Shown: positions 45,515 to 54,122, counted from the first letter of the stretch. The stretch: DNA of 64,000 nucleotides from Bradyrhizobium sp. Ai1a-2 (GCF_000426245.1 NZ_AUEZ01000007.1:124001-188000), one strand, 5' to 3'. Notes: a model not told the origin generated them from the letters alone. Program-made: numbers and translations.

Positions 45515-48096
45515 CGCCGCTTCGCGCCCTTGCGATCGTATTCGCGCTTGTCCTGCTGCTGACCTGGCTATCGCTGCGCGCAATCAATCCGGAGGCCGAG
45601 CAGTTCGATCGCGCGCTCGCCGAGCTCGATCGTTTCGCGATGCTGGACAGTTCGCTCTACCGCGACGTCTTCACCGCGCGCTCCGGCACGTTGCGCAACT
45701 ACGATCCGCTGGTCCGTGAGATCAATGCCCTGCACAAATCGCTCGATCGCCTGCGACAGTCGGCGGCGATCGACACCGATACGAGCGACGCGGTGGGGCG
45801 CCTGGAGGCATCGCTCGCGCGGCAGGAGGAACTCGTCGAACGATTCAAGAGCGACAATGCACTGCTGCACAATTCACTGACGTTCTTCGAGCGCTTCAGC
45901 CTCCACGCGACGTCGGCCGATCTCGGACCTTCGATCAGCGCCGCCGCGGCGGCGATGCTGCAGCTCACCCTCGACACGTCGGATACGGCGGTGCGCGAGG
46001 TCAAGGATCGACTGGACAGCCTCGCCGATCAGGCCCGCCCGTTCGACGGCGATGTCATCGGACCACTGCTGGCGCATGGACGGCTGCTCCAGGGCCTGTT
46101 GCCCGCGGTCGATGGCGTGCTGAAGGAGATGCGGGCGATCCAGCCGAGGCCCGAGCAGGACCATCTGCGCAACCTGCTCCTGATACGGCAAAACGAGTCG
46201 AGAATGACGGCACGGGAGTTCCGTTGGCTGCTCTACGTGACGTCGCTGGTCCTTGTTGCGTTCCTGGTCCACCTCGGCCTCCGTGTGCGTTCGCATGCCA
46301 AGACGCTTGAGCGCCGCGCTGCGTTCGAGCATGTGATCGCGGGCATTTCGATGCGCTTCATCGACGTGCTGCCGGAGAACCTGGATGGCGAGATCGAGCG
46401 GGCGCTCGCCGACTTGATGCTGTGCACCGGCTGCGATCGTACCTATGTCGTGTGGGCGGGGGCGACGCCCCGGCTGTACGGCTGGTCCAGGGCGGGCAGG
46501 GACTTTCCACCCGGCTGGCCGGAAGCCGCGCCCGCAGTTGCGGCTCGATTCGCACCCACCGTGGACGGGGTGATCCACGTCCCCAACGTCAATTCATTAC
46601 CGGTCGGGGCGGACCGAAGAGCGTTGGCGGACGTTGGCCTCGGTGCATGGGCTTGCGTGACGGGCGTCGACCAGGAGGGCACCAGCGTTGCGCTGGGTTT
46701 CGACACGGTCGGCCGCGCGTGCCGGGTCACTGAGTCCATCGAACTCAGTCTTTTGCGCATGGCGCTCGATATCATCATGTACGCCGTCGGGCGGCACGCG
46801 ATGGAGCGGGAACGATGGCGCCTTGAGGAGCGCCTGCAGCAGGCGCGCCGCATGGAGCGGATTGGTACGTTCACCAGCGGGATCGCCCATAACTTCAACA
46901 ATATCCTCGGAGGGATCCTGGGCCATTCCGAAGTCATCGAGGAACAGCTCGGCCAGAACAACCGCTTCGCGCAAAATCTCCGTGCGATCCGCCGCGGCGC
47001 AGAGCGGGCACGCGACCTCGTCGAGCAGATCCTCCTGTTCGGACGGCACCGCGACGCGCGCCGCCGGCCGCTCAGTGCGCATAGCCTCGTGACGGAGGCC
47101 GTCTCGCTGCTGAATGTCTCGCTGCCGACCAACGTTGATCTCGCGATCCGCGAGCCGCTGGCAACCGCCATCGTCTCGGGCGAGCCTGCGCAGCTGCAAC
47201 AGGTGATCCTCAATCTCTGCAACAATGCCGCGCAGGCGATCGGCGATCATGGCCGTGTCGAGATAGCGATGGATATCCGCGAAATCGCCGAGGCCCGTTC
47301 GCTCAGTCACGACACGCTGCAGCCTGGCCGCTATGTCTGTATCGTGGTCACGGATACCGGCCGCGGCATGGACGATGCGACACTGGCGCGGATATTCGAG
47401 CCGTTTTTCACCACCCGTTCCTCCGGAAACGGCTTGGGACTGGCGACGGTGCGCGAAATCGTACATGAGCATAGCGGGGCGATGAACGTGCAGAGCGTGC
47501 CCGGCAAGGGCAGTCGCTTCGAGGTCTGGCTGCCTTGCGTGGCGATGGCCGCGCCGATCTCGGACGTCAGACCGGCGACGCTGCCGGTTGGAAGGGGCGA
47601 GACCGTGCTGATGGTCACCAGCGATCAGGCGCGATTGCTGCGAGACGAGGAAACGCTGGCGGCGATCGGCTATGAGCCGGTGGGATTCGCCACGACCGCC
47701 GCGGCGTGCGCCGCATGCAGCACCAAGCCCGACCGGTTCGACGCGGCAATCGTCGGCTATTTCGGATCGGCGACGGCGTCGGTGGCGGCAGCGGCGGCGC
47801 TGCACGCGGCCGCGCCACATCTTCCGATCGTGTTGGCGGCGAGATCGACCGAAGAAATCGGAGCCGACACTCTGGTGGCCGCCGGCATCAGCGACGTCGT
47901 GCATTGGCCGCTTGTCACATCGGAAGTCGCGGCTGCGCTCAGCAACTGCTCGGCGCGCAGGGAGCCGGAAACAAAGCCGCAGGTCCGCTCATTGCGTGCG
48001 TCGCATGTCGAGCCCGTGGACTCCGGTGGTCCATCGCTGTCGTCACGGCTACGGCGTCCGATCGGCCCGCGGCGGCAGCCCTTTGCCAAGTCTTAG
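45511..48096 (+). CDS. DAHL-domain hybrid sensor kinase with degenerate receiver
   Basis: An 861-aa VirA-like kinase. One N-terminal helix (LRALAIVFALVLLLTWLSL) is followed by an all-helical periplasmic region of about 210 residues resembling the DAHL domain. A second helix (YVTSLVLVAFLVHLGLRV) and a GAF-like domain (about 270-420) come next. The kinase core has His460 in GIAHNFNNILGGIL, NLCNNAAQAIGDHG, DTGRGMDD and GLGLATVREIV. The final receiver-like domain (ETVLMVTSDQARLLRDEETL, about 695-815) has Gly749 where the phospho-acceptor Asp should be (FDAAIVGYFG), so it cannot be a normal phosphate acceptor. The OmpR-type regulator of this operon is the likely target. The gene's TAG lies inside a palindrome. 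Confidence 0.9.
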   Translation: MTPLRALAIVFALVLLLTWLSLRAINPEAEQFDRALAELDRFAMLDSSLYRDVFTARSGTLRNYDPLVREINALHKSLDRLRQSAAIDTDTSDAVGRLEASLARQEELVERFKSDNALLHNSLTFFERFSLHATSADLGPSISAAAAAMLQLTLDTSDTAVREVKDRLDSLADQARPFDGDVIGPLLAHGRLLQGLLPAVDGVLKEMRAIQPRPEQDHLRNLLLIRQNESRMTAREFRWLLYVTSLVLVAFLVHLGLRVRSHAKTLERRAAFEHVIAGISMRFIDVLPENLDGEIERALADLMLCTGCDRTYVVWAGATPRLYGWSRAGRDFPPGWPEAAPAVAARFAPTVDGVIHVPNVNSLPVGADRRALADVGLGAWACVTGVDQEGTSVALGFDTVGRACRVTESIELSLLRMALDIIMYAVGRHAMERERWRLEERLQQARRMERIGTFTSGIAHNFNNILGGILGHSEVIEEQLGQNNRFAQNLRAIRRGAERARDLVEQILLFGRHRDARRRPLSAHSLVTEAVSLLNVSLPTNVDLAIREPLATAIVSGEPAQLQQVILNLCNNAAQAIGDHGRVEIAMDIREIAEARSLSHDTLQPGRYVCIVVTDTGRGMDDATLARIFEPFFTTRSSGNGLGLATVREIVHEHSGAMNVQSVPGKGSRFEVWLPCVAMAAPISDVRPATLPVGRGETVLMVTSDQARLLRDEETLAAIGYEPVGFATTAAACAACSTKPDRFDAAIVGYFGSATASVAAAAALHAAAPHLPIVLAARSTEEIGADTLVAAGISDVVHWPLVTSEVAAALSNCSARREPETKPQVRSLRASHVEPVDSGGPSLSSRLRRPIGPRRQPFAKS

Positions 48097-48135
48097 AGCG
48101 TCGGTTCTGATTGAATCAGAACCGAAAGTGCTCTA
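48094..48135. repeat. Nested palindrome supplying both stop codons of convergent genes
   Basis: Outer arms TAGAGC/GCTCTA flank inner 12-bp arms TCGGTTCTGATT/AATCAGAACCGA around a single G. The first three bases are the TAG of the sensor kinase and the last three, read on the minus strand, are the TAG of the LLM oxidoreductase. It is probably a dispersed bradyrhizobial repeat acting as a bidirectional transcript-end stem-loop. Confidence 0.8.
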
Positions 48136-49170
48136 GGCGACCATATCGCGGACCAGCGGCACCACCTTGCGACCATAGAGCTCGATGCTGCGCATCAGTC
48201 TTTCGTGCGGCAATGGGCCCGCCGAGTATTTGAGCTGGAAGCGCGCGACGCCGAGCGCCTTGACGGTAGCGGCGATCTTGCGCGCGACCGTCTCAGGCGA
48301 ACCGACATAGAGCGATCCATGCTCGGCCTCGCGTATGAACTCGTCGCGGCCCATCGGCGGCCAGCCGCGCTCCCTGCCGATGCGGTCGCGCATGGCCTTG
48401 TAGTCGGCGAACAGCTCCTCGCGCGCCTGCTCATCGCTGTCGGCGACATAACCCGGCGAATGCACCCCGATCGGCTTGACCGGGCGGGCGAGTTGTTTGA
48501 AGGCGCGGTGGTAGAGTTCGACATAGGGCGCGAACCGTTTTGGATCGCCGCCGATGATCGCGAGCATCAACGGCAGATCATAGCGCGCGGCGCGCACCAC
48601 GGACTCCGGGCTGCCGCCGACGCCGATCCAGGTTTTCAGCCGGCCGTGCTCGATCGGTGGAAACACGAGCTGGTTGTTCAGCGGAGCGCGCAGCTTGCCC
48701 TGCCAGGTCACCGGCTCCTGCTTCAATAGTTCGACGAACAGGTCGAGCTTCTCCTCGAACAGCGCCTCGTACTGGTTGAGGTCGAAGCCGAACAGCGGAA
48801 AGGACTCGGTGAACGAGCCACGGCCGAGGATCACCTCGGCGCGGCCGTTCGATGCCGCGTCGACGGTCGCAAAACGCTGAAAGACGCGGATCGGATCGTC
48901 CGAGCTCAACACCGTCACGGCGGAGCCGAGCCGGATCCGCTTGGTGCGCGCCGCGATTGCCGCCAGCACCACTTCGGGCGCGGAGATCGCGAAGTCGGCG
49001 CGGTGGTGCTCGCCGAGGCCGATGAAATCGATCCCGAGTTCATCGGCAAGCACCGCCTCGTCAATGACGTTGCGGATCACCTGCGCATGCGGCAGCGGCG
49101 CGCCGGCGGCGTCACGGGTGACGTCGCCAAAGGTATCAAGCCCAAATTCCAGCGATGTGGTCATTGTCAT
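48133..49170 (-). CDS. LLM-class flavin-dependent oxidoreductase
   Basis: A 345-aa luciferase-like monooxygenase, soluble, with the TIM-barrel pattern: LGIDFIGLGEHHRADFAIS (the conserved EHH), IRLGSAVTVLSSDDPIRVFQ, GRAEVILGRGSFTESFPLFG and WIGVGGSPESVVRAARYDLP. These enzymes use FMN or F420 to oxidise small molecules such as alkanes, sulfonates or aldehydes. It is convergent with the sensor kinase. An SsuA-like sulfonate-binding gene lies about 750 bp away on the opposite strand, but no direct link (SsuD, SsuE) is shown. Start ATG 49170. Confidence 0.92.
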   Translation of the reverse strand: MTMTTSLEFGLDTFGDVTRDAAGAPLPHAQVIRNVIDEAVLADELGIDFIGLGEHHRADFAISAPEVVLAAIAARTKRIRLGSAVTVLSSDDPIRVFQRFATVDAASNGRAEVILGRGSFTESFPLFGFDLNQYEALFEEKLDLFVELLKQEPVTWQGKLRAPLNNQLVFPPIEHGRLKTWIGVGGSPESVVRAARYDLPLMLAIIGGDPKRFAPYVELYHRAFKQLARPVKPIGVHSPGYVADSDEQAREELFADYKAMRDRIGRERGWPPMGRDEFIREAEHGSLYVGSPETVARKIAATVKALGVARFQLKYSAGPLPHERLMRSIELYGRKVVPLVRDMVA

Positions 49171-49682
49171 ATTCCGTTTTGGCGCGGCTTAGCGAGCGCG
49201 TCGCGAGCTTCCAATCTTCAGAGGAGGGGGAGGAGGGCCCGCCCCGGACGGGCAGGCGTCAGTTGGTTTCACACCGAAATAGTGACGGGTCGGTGACCGG
49301 CAAAGGCCATGCGGCGAAACGCTTGGTTTCCGCTCTTGCCCTCCTGGCAGGGACCGATGACGTTGCGGTTCGGTCTGCCGACGAGATCGTTCTGCTCGTC
49401 TCCGGTCCTGCGCATAGAAGAGCGGCGGCGTCACGGCCGCAAATTTGGATAGCCATTTCATTGACCAAGGCGGGTTTCCGCCGGATATTCGATACAGCAG
49501 GTTGTGCTGCTCGGGGTTGCCGTATGAGAGCAAGAGACAGGAAAGTGGTGGGCGATATGCGCAAGCGCATGACCCGTCGCTGTGTCTCGGCGGCGACCGG
49601 AGCCTGTTGCTGATTCCCGCCTAGTTACCGACCTCAACCATGAATCAGACGGGAGCGCCGTATCAGCGGCGAATGAGCACGC
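49171..49682. other. Intergenic region without a convincing gene
   Basis: 512 bp between the LLM oxidoreductase start and the 71-aa protein. Open frames of about 100-150 codons exist on both strands but show no SD, domain or consistent codon bias. No RNA gene or repeat was recognised. Confidence 0.4.
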
Positions 49683-49898
49683 ATGTCCAAAGCCTATGTC
49701 ATCGAAGTTTTCAACCAGACCGCCGGCATCGTCGTGGGCGACGAGCACGGCTTTCGGTTCTTCTCCTCCGAACGCGCCTTCGACAGCCTCGAGGGCGGTC
49801 ATTTCGGTTCGGCGCGCGCCGCAGAGCGCGCGGCACGGGCGCTGATCGAGCGGCGGCGGCACTCCGACAATCGAACGGCACTCACGGCGGCATTCTGA
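49683..49898 (+). CDS. Conserved small hypothetical protein
   Basis: A 71-aa protein starting MSKAYVIEVFNQTAGIVVGD. It looks like a small alpha/beta unit (AYVIEVFNQTAGIVV; HGFRFFSSERAFDSLEG; ARAAERAARALIERRR). It is known to me as a recurring unknown protein in Bradyrhizobium, with no assigned function. It lies 21 bp upstream of the SsuA-like gene in the same direction, so it may share its transcript. Confidence 0.65.
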   Translation: MSKAYVIEVFNQTAGIVVGDEHGFRFFSSERAFDSLEGGHFGSARAAERAARALIERRRHSDNRTALTAAF

Positions 49899-49919
49899 TC
49901 GAACAGGAAAGGACGGATC

Positions 49920-50873
49920 ATGACCACAAGACGAACCATTCTCGGCGGCGCACTGATCCTCGCGGCGCTCGCGATCGCGCCTGTTCATGCAGAGGACAGG
50001 CCGAAGGAAATCCGCATCGGCACGCAGAAGGGCGGCTTCTTCCCGGCGGTGCGGCAGCGCCACACCGTGGAGGATGCCTTCAAGCCGCTTGGCATCGAGG
50101 TCAAGTGGGTCGACTTCCAGTTCGGGCCGCCACTCCTGGAAGCGATCAATGTCGGCAGCGTCGACTTCGGCTTTGTCGGCGATTCTCCGCCGATCTTCGC
50201 GCAGGCCGGCGGCGCCAAGATCCGCTACGTGGCCGCGGTGAAGTCGGACGGTCGCACACAGGCGATCATCGTGCCGCAGGATTCGCCGATCAAGACGCTT
50301 GTCGATCTCAAGGGCAAGCGCGTCGCTTTCGGCAAGGGATCGAGCGCGCACAATCTCCTGGTCGCAGCGCTCGAGAAGGCCGGGCTGTCGTGGAGCGACA
50401 TCACGCCGGCGCCGCTCGCGCCTGCGGATGCGACGGCCGCGTTCGTGAAGGGATCGGTCGACGCCTGGTCGATCTGGGACCCTTATCTTGCGCTCGCCGA
50501 ACTGAAAGAGAAGGCGCGCGTGATCGCATTCGACAAGGACGTCCACAAGCCGAACGCGTTCTACATCGCGGGCTCCGATTTCGTGGAGAAATATCCGTCG
50601 GTCGTCGCGCGGCTCAACACGGTGTTCGCATCCGAAGGTAAGTGGGCGGACACGCATCACGAGGAGGTTGCGAAGGCCCAGGCCGAGGCCACGGGCGTCG
50701 ATATCGAGGCCATCAGGCGCTTCGTCGACAGGTCGAACTACCAGGTCGTTCCCGTCGACGATGAGATCGTGAGGAGCCAGCAGGCGGTCGCGGACCGGTT
50801 CGTGCGGCTTGGCCTCATTCCGAAGCCGGTCAGGATTTCCGACATCGTCTGGAAATGGACGCCGGGTTCATAA
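49920..50873 (+). CDS. ssuA: SsuA-type sulfonate ABC-transporter binding protein
   Basis: A 317-aa periplasmic binding protein starting at ATG 49920 with AGGAAAGG upstream. The signal peptide is MTTRRTILGGALILAALAI, cleaved after VHA. The body matches the SsuA/NMT1 family: IRIGTQKGGFFPAVRQRH, ALAPADATAAFVKGSVDAWS, IWDPYLA. It would bind an aliphatic sulfonate or a related organosulfur compound. No permease (SsuC) or ATPase (SsuB) follows; the next gene is a 39-aa membrane peptide, so the binding protein is an orphan here. Confidence 0.88.
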   Translation: MTTRRTILGGALILAALAIAPVHAEDRPKEIRIGTQKGGFFPAVRQRHTVEDAFKPLGIEVKWVDFQFGPPLLEAINVGSVDFGFVGDSPPIFAQAGGAKIRYVAAVKSDGRTQAIIVPQDSPIKTLVDLKGKRVAFGKGSSAHNLLVAALEKAGLSWSDITPAPLAPADATAAFVKGSVDAWSIWDPYLALAELKEKARVIAFDKDVHKPNAFYIAGSDFVEKYPSVVARLNTVFASEGKWADTHHEEVAKAQAEATGVDIEAIRRFVDRSNYQVVPVDDEIVRSQQAVADRFVRLGLIPKPVRISDIVWKWTPGS

Positions 50874-50874
50874 C

Positions 50875-50994
50875 ATGTCTGGCGAGCCGCTGCTGCCGGT
50901 CGACAAGCAACTGATCGGCTGGAGCCTCTGCATCGGCGTGGTGGCACTGGTGATCCTGGTCGCGATCAGCCACTTCGTGCCGATCGCGGCGTAG
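50875..50994 (+). CDS. 39-aa single-pass membrane microprotein
   Basis: ATG 50875 lies 1 bp after the ssuA stop and opens a 39-residue frame to TAG 50994. It has a hydrophilic start (MSGEPLLPVDKQLIG) and one clean membrane helix (WSLCIGVVALVILVAISHFV). Composition and codon use are those of a real gene, and the tight spacing suggests translational coupling to ssuA. The function is unknown. Confidence 0.55.
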   Translation: MSGEPLLPVDKQLIGWSLCIGVVALVILVAISHFVPIAA

Positions 50995-51005
50995 CCGCGA
51001 GGTCA

Positions 51006-51126
51006 CCTCTCCCGCTCGCGGGAGAGGTCGGGGCGCATAGCGCGCCGGGTGAGGGCTCTCTCCACACGGGGAGCCTCGATCGCGGAAGCACCCTCACCCC
51101 AACCCTCTCCCGCAAGCGGGAGAGGG
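51006..51126. repeat. Large nested inverted repeat (REP-like)
   Basis: Two hairpins, CCTCTCCCGC-TC-GCGGGAGAGG (51006-51027) and CCCTCTCCCGC-AA-GCGGGAGAGGG (51103-51126), flank a centre with GGGTGAGGG and CCCTCACCC arms. The whole is an imperfect giant palindrome between the convergent ssuA unit and emrB. Phrases CCTCTCCCGCxxGCGGGAGAGG and CCCTCACCCC are characteristic of a dispersed Bradyrhizobium/Rhodopseudomonas repeat. Confidence 0.8.
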
Positions 51127-51157
51127 AGCGCAGCGTCCAGCGTGGATCGATTTGCTT

Positions 51158-52762
51158 TCAGTGTGCGCCGCCCGCCGTCGCGCCGCCCTTCGGCTTGCCA
51201 GTCAAGAGGATCGCGATGCCGGCGAGCACGAGCACGAAGCCGAGCACGGCGAAGGCATCGCTATATCCCATCACCAGCGCCTGGCGCTTGACGGCGTTGC
51301 CGAGCGCGATGATCGCCTGATGTCGCGCGGCTGCCGGATCGGACATGCCGTGGGCCATGAAGTAGTTCGTCATCTCGGCAATGCGCTGGCGCACTTCGTC
51401 GCGTGCGAGGTCGACCGATTGGCCGATGATGTTGGAGTGGAATTGCTCGCGCTTGGTGGCGATGGTCGCGAGCAGCGCGGTGCCGATCGCGCCGCCGAGA
51501 TTGCGCATCATGTTGGAGATGCCCGAGGCTGCCGCCGCGTCCTGCGGCGCGACGCTGCCGAGGCTCACGGCGCTCAGCGGCGCCAGCATCAAGGCCTGGC
51601 CGATGGCGCGCACGATGTTGGGAACGAAGAGCTGGTCGCCGGCATAGTCGAGCGACATCTGCGTGTTCATGAAGCAGCTCGCCGCAAACAGCGCCATCCC
51701 CACGGCAGCAATGTAGCGGGCGTCGAAGCGCTGCATCAGCTTCGGCACCAGCGGGATCAGGATGAGCTGGGGCAGGCCGGTCCACGCCAGCACCTCGCCG
51801 ATCTGCTCGGCGTTGTAGAGTTGCACCTGGCCGAGATAGGCCGGCAGCAGATAGACCGAGCCGAACAACGCAAAGCCGACGAACACCGCGGAGATCGTGC
51901 CGAAGCCGAAGCTGCGCTGCGCGAGCAGCCGCAGCCGGATCAGCGGCTTCTCCACCACGAGTTCGATGATCACGAACAGCGACAGGCTGACCGCGGCGAC
52001 AATTGCGAGTTTCACGATGAAGGGCGAGCCGAACCAGTCGTCCTTGTTGCCTTCCTCGAGGACGGTCTGCAGCGCGGAGAGGCCGATTGCCATGGTCGCG
52101 ATCCCGAACCAGTCGCCCTCGCGCAGCAGGCCAAGTTGCATCGGCTGCCGCTCCAGCGTGAAATAGAGCATGGTCACCATGATCGCGGTCGGCACCACGT
52201 TGACGAAGAAGATGGTCTGCCAGCCGTAGTTCTCGGTCAGATAGCCGCCGATGGTCGGTCCGATCGCCGGCGCGAAGGTCACGGCGATCGAGAACATCGC
52301 GAGCCCGATCGGCTGTTGCGCCTTCGGCAGCTTGGTGAACACCAGCGTGAACGCCATAGGGATCAGGACGCCGCCGAAAAATCCCTGCAACGCGCGCATC
52401 GTGATCATCGACGGCAGGTCATGGGTGAAGGCGCAGGCGACGGAGAAGATGGCAAATAGCGTTGCGTGGCCGATCATGATGTTGCGGAACGAGAACATCC
52501 GGCTGAGGTAGTCGGTGAGCGGGATCACCACGATCTCGCCGATCAGGTACGACGTCGAGATCCAGGAGCCGTTGTCGACCCCGGTGCCGATGCCGCCCTC
52601 GATGTTGAGCAGCGAGGCGTTGGTGATCTGGATGTTGAGGATCGCCATGAAGGCGCCGATCATGGCGGCGAGCACGGCGACCCACACCGTGGCGCTGGCC
52701 CGGTCCGGATTGATGGCCGCTCGCGGCAGGGGGCCTGTGGCCGATAATGTGAGGTCCGACAT
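51158..52762 (-). CDS. emrB: DHA2-family (EmrB-like) MFS efflux permease
   Basis: A 534-aa permease with 14 predicted helices. The DHA2 drug:H+ antiporter motifs are present: NIQITNASLLNIEGGIGTG and SWISTSYLIGEIVVIPLTDY in the first helices, RALQGFFGGVLIPMAFTLVF and FAPAIGPTIGGYLTENYGWQ (motif C). It is 4 bp downstream of the HlyD-type adaptor and forms with it an EmrAB-type pump that, with an outer-membrane channel such as TolC, expels hydrophobic toxicants. Expression is probably controlled by the divergent TetR gene. Start ATG 52762. Confidence 0.92.
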   Translation of the reverse strand: MSDLTLSATGPLPRAAINPDRASATVWVAVLAAMIGAFMAILNIQITNASLLNIEGGIGTGVDNGSWISTSYLIGEIVVIPLTDYLSRMFSFRNIMIGHATLFAIFSVACAFTHDLPSMITMRALQGFFGGVLIPMAFTLVFTKLPKAQQPIGLAMFSIAVTFAPAIGPTIGGYLTENYGWQTIFFVNVVPTAIMVTMLYFTLERQPMQLGLLREGDWFGIATMAIGLSALQTVLEEGNKDDWFGSPFIVKLAIVAAVSLSLFVIIELVVEKPLIRLRLLAQRSFGFGTISAVFVGFALFGSVYLLPAYLGQVQLYNAEQIGEVLAWTGLPQLILIPLVPKLMQRFDARYIAAVGMALFAASCFMNTQMSLDYAGDQLFVPNIVRAIGQALMLAPLSAVSLGSVAPQDAAAASGISNMMRNLGGAIGTALLATIATKREQFHSNIIGQSVDLARDEVRQRIAEMTNYFMAHGMSDPAAARHQAIIALGNAVKRQALVMGYSDAFAVLGFVLVLAGIAILLTGKPKGGATAGGAH

Positions 52763-52766
52763 GGCA

Positions 52767-53966
52767 TCACCTCTGGGTAATCGAGGTAGCGGGCTTCTGC
52801 GTCGCGACCGGCTGCGGCAGGGCGTCGCCGTGCGACTGCGTGTCGATCGTCGGGATCACCGACATGCCCGGGCGCAGTTCGACGGGCGTCTGGTCGAGCA
52901 TGATCTTCACGGGGATGCGCTGCACCACCTTGGTGAAGTTTCCGGTGGCGTTGTCGGGCGGCAGCAGTGCGAACTCCTGGCCGCTGGCCGGCGCAAGTGA
53001 ATCGACGTGGCCGTGCACGACCTGGCCCGGGAACATGTCGACGGAGATGTCCGCCTTCTGTCCCTTGCGGACGTCGGTGAGCTGGGTCTCCTTGAAGTTC
53101 GCCACCACATAGGCGCCGGTCGCCGGCACCAGCGACATCAATTGCGTGCCGGCCTGCACATACTGGCCGACGCGCAGCGTGCGGTTGCCGACCACGCCGT
53201 CGATCGGCGCCGTGATCGTGGTGTAGCCGAGGTTCAGCTCGGCCTGCTGTTCGATCGCCTCGGCGCGCGCGGTCGCCGCGATCGCTTGCGTGATCTCCGC
53301 CTTCAGCAGTTCGACCTGCCTTCGTGCGGACGCGAGATTGGCGATGTCGCGCTGGACCGCGGCTTGCGCGCTGGCGTTGCGCGATTGCGCCTGTTGCGCG
53401 TTCTGCACGCTACCATAGCCTGTCGTGGCGAGGTCGGTGTAGCGCTTGTTCTCCTGCGCGGCGAAGGTCTGAGTCGCGGTGTCGACGTCGAGCGTCGCCT
53501 GCGCAGCCTCGATCACCGCCTGCTGAACGTCGAGCTGTGCACGCTTGCTTGTGACCGCGGCGCGGGCTGCCTCGACATCGGCCTTGGCCTGGTTCAGCGC
53601 CACCTTGAAATCGCGATCGTCGATCCGCGCCAGCACCTGGCCGGCCTTCACGCGCTCGTTGTCGCCGACCAGCACTGCGCTGAGATAGCCCGAGACCTTC
53701 GGCGCGATCGTGGTGTTGTCGGCTTTGACATAGGCGTCGTCTGTGGAGACGAGGAAGCGACCCACCGTCCAGTAGTCCCAGCCATACCAGGCGGCGCCCG
53801 ACAGCGCGGCGATGGCAAGGCCGGCGAAAGCGATCCGCCGCAGCTTGCCCTTGATCGACGCCGTCGCCGAGGCGGGGACGACCGGCTCCGGCGCCGGCGC
53901 GAGCCGCTGGACTTCGGCGGCCGACAGCGGGCGTTCGATCTCCAAGGACGCGGGATGCTGGCTCAT
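52767..53966 (-). CDS. emrA: HlyD/EmrA-type membrane-fusion protein
   Basis: A 399-aa adaptor starting at ATG 53966 with AGGAGG upstream. A cytosolic N-terminal tail (about 1-45) precedes one helix (IAFAGLAIAALSGAAWYGWD). A lipoyl half-motif (VSGYLSAVLVGDNERVKAGQ VLARIDD) follows, then a long coiled-coil hairpin (about 125-230) and the second half (TTITAPIDGVVGNRTLRVGQ YVQAGTQL). It bridges the EmrB-like permease to an outer-membrane channel. It is the first gene of the efflux operon and divergent from the TetR regulator. Confidence 0.92.
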   Translation of the reverse strand: MSQHPASLEIERPLSAAEVQRLAPAPEPVVPASATASIKGKLRRIAFAGLAIAALSGAAWYGWDYWTVGRFLVSTDDAYVKADNTTIAPKVSGYLSAVLVGDNERVKAGQVLARIDDRDFKVALNQAKADVEAARAAVTSKRAQLDVQQAVIEAAQATLDVDTATQTFAAQENKRYTDLATTGYGSVQNAQQAQSRNASAQAAVQRDIANLASARRQVELLKAEITQAIAATARAEAIEQQAELNLGYTTITAPIDGVVGNRTLRVGQYVQAGTQLMSLVPATGAYVVANFKETQLTDVRKGQKADISVDMFPGQVVHGHVDSLAPASGQEFALLPPDNATGNFTKVVQRIPVKIMLDQTPVELRPGMSVIPTIDTQSHGDALPQPVATQKPATSITQR

Positions 53967-54075
53967 GTCGATCCTCCTGACTTTCTATCCCCTTGCCAGG
54001 ACTGGATAATTTCCATCGACTGGCAGGGCCTAATTAGGAAACTTGATATTTTCCAAAATAGGCGCCATATTGGGT

Positions 54076-54093
54076 CTGTCAATGGAATGACAG
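54076..54093. promoter_or_regulatory. TetR operator candidate
   Basis: CTGTCAATGGAATGACAG is a perfect 6-bp inverted repeat with a 6-bp spacer, in the 156-bp region between the efflux operon and the TetR gene. Size and position suit a TetR dimer. GGCGCCATATT (54061) and GGCGTCATATT (54093) form an additional near-direct repeat overlapping it. Confidence 0.5.
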
Positions 54094-54122
54094 GCGTCAT
54101 ATTAAAGCATGGCTCGGATGGC

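Noticed and set aside
51152..52459. 435-codon plus-strand frame opposite emrB
   Set aside because: His/Arg/Asp-rich shadow of a membrane-protein gene, without any domain.
54037..54054. GGAAACTTGATATTTTCC as a TetR operator
   Set aside because: Only 5-bp A/T-rich arms with an 8-bp spacer; the palindrome at 54076-54093 is better placed and stronger.
53007..54122. Long upstream extension of the TetR frame
   Set aside because: It lies antisense to emrA and through the promoter region; TetR proteins are about 200-230 aa.
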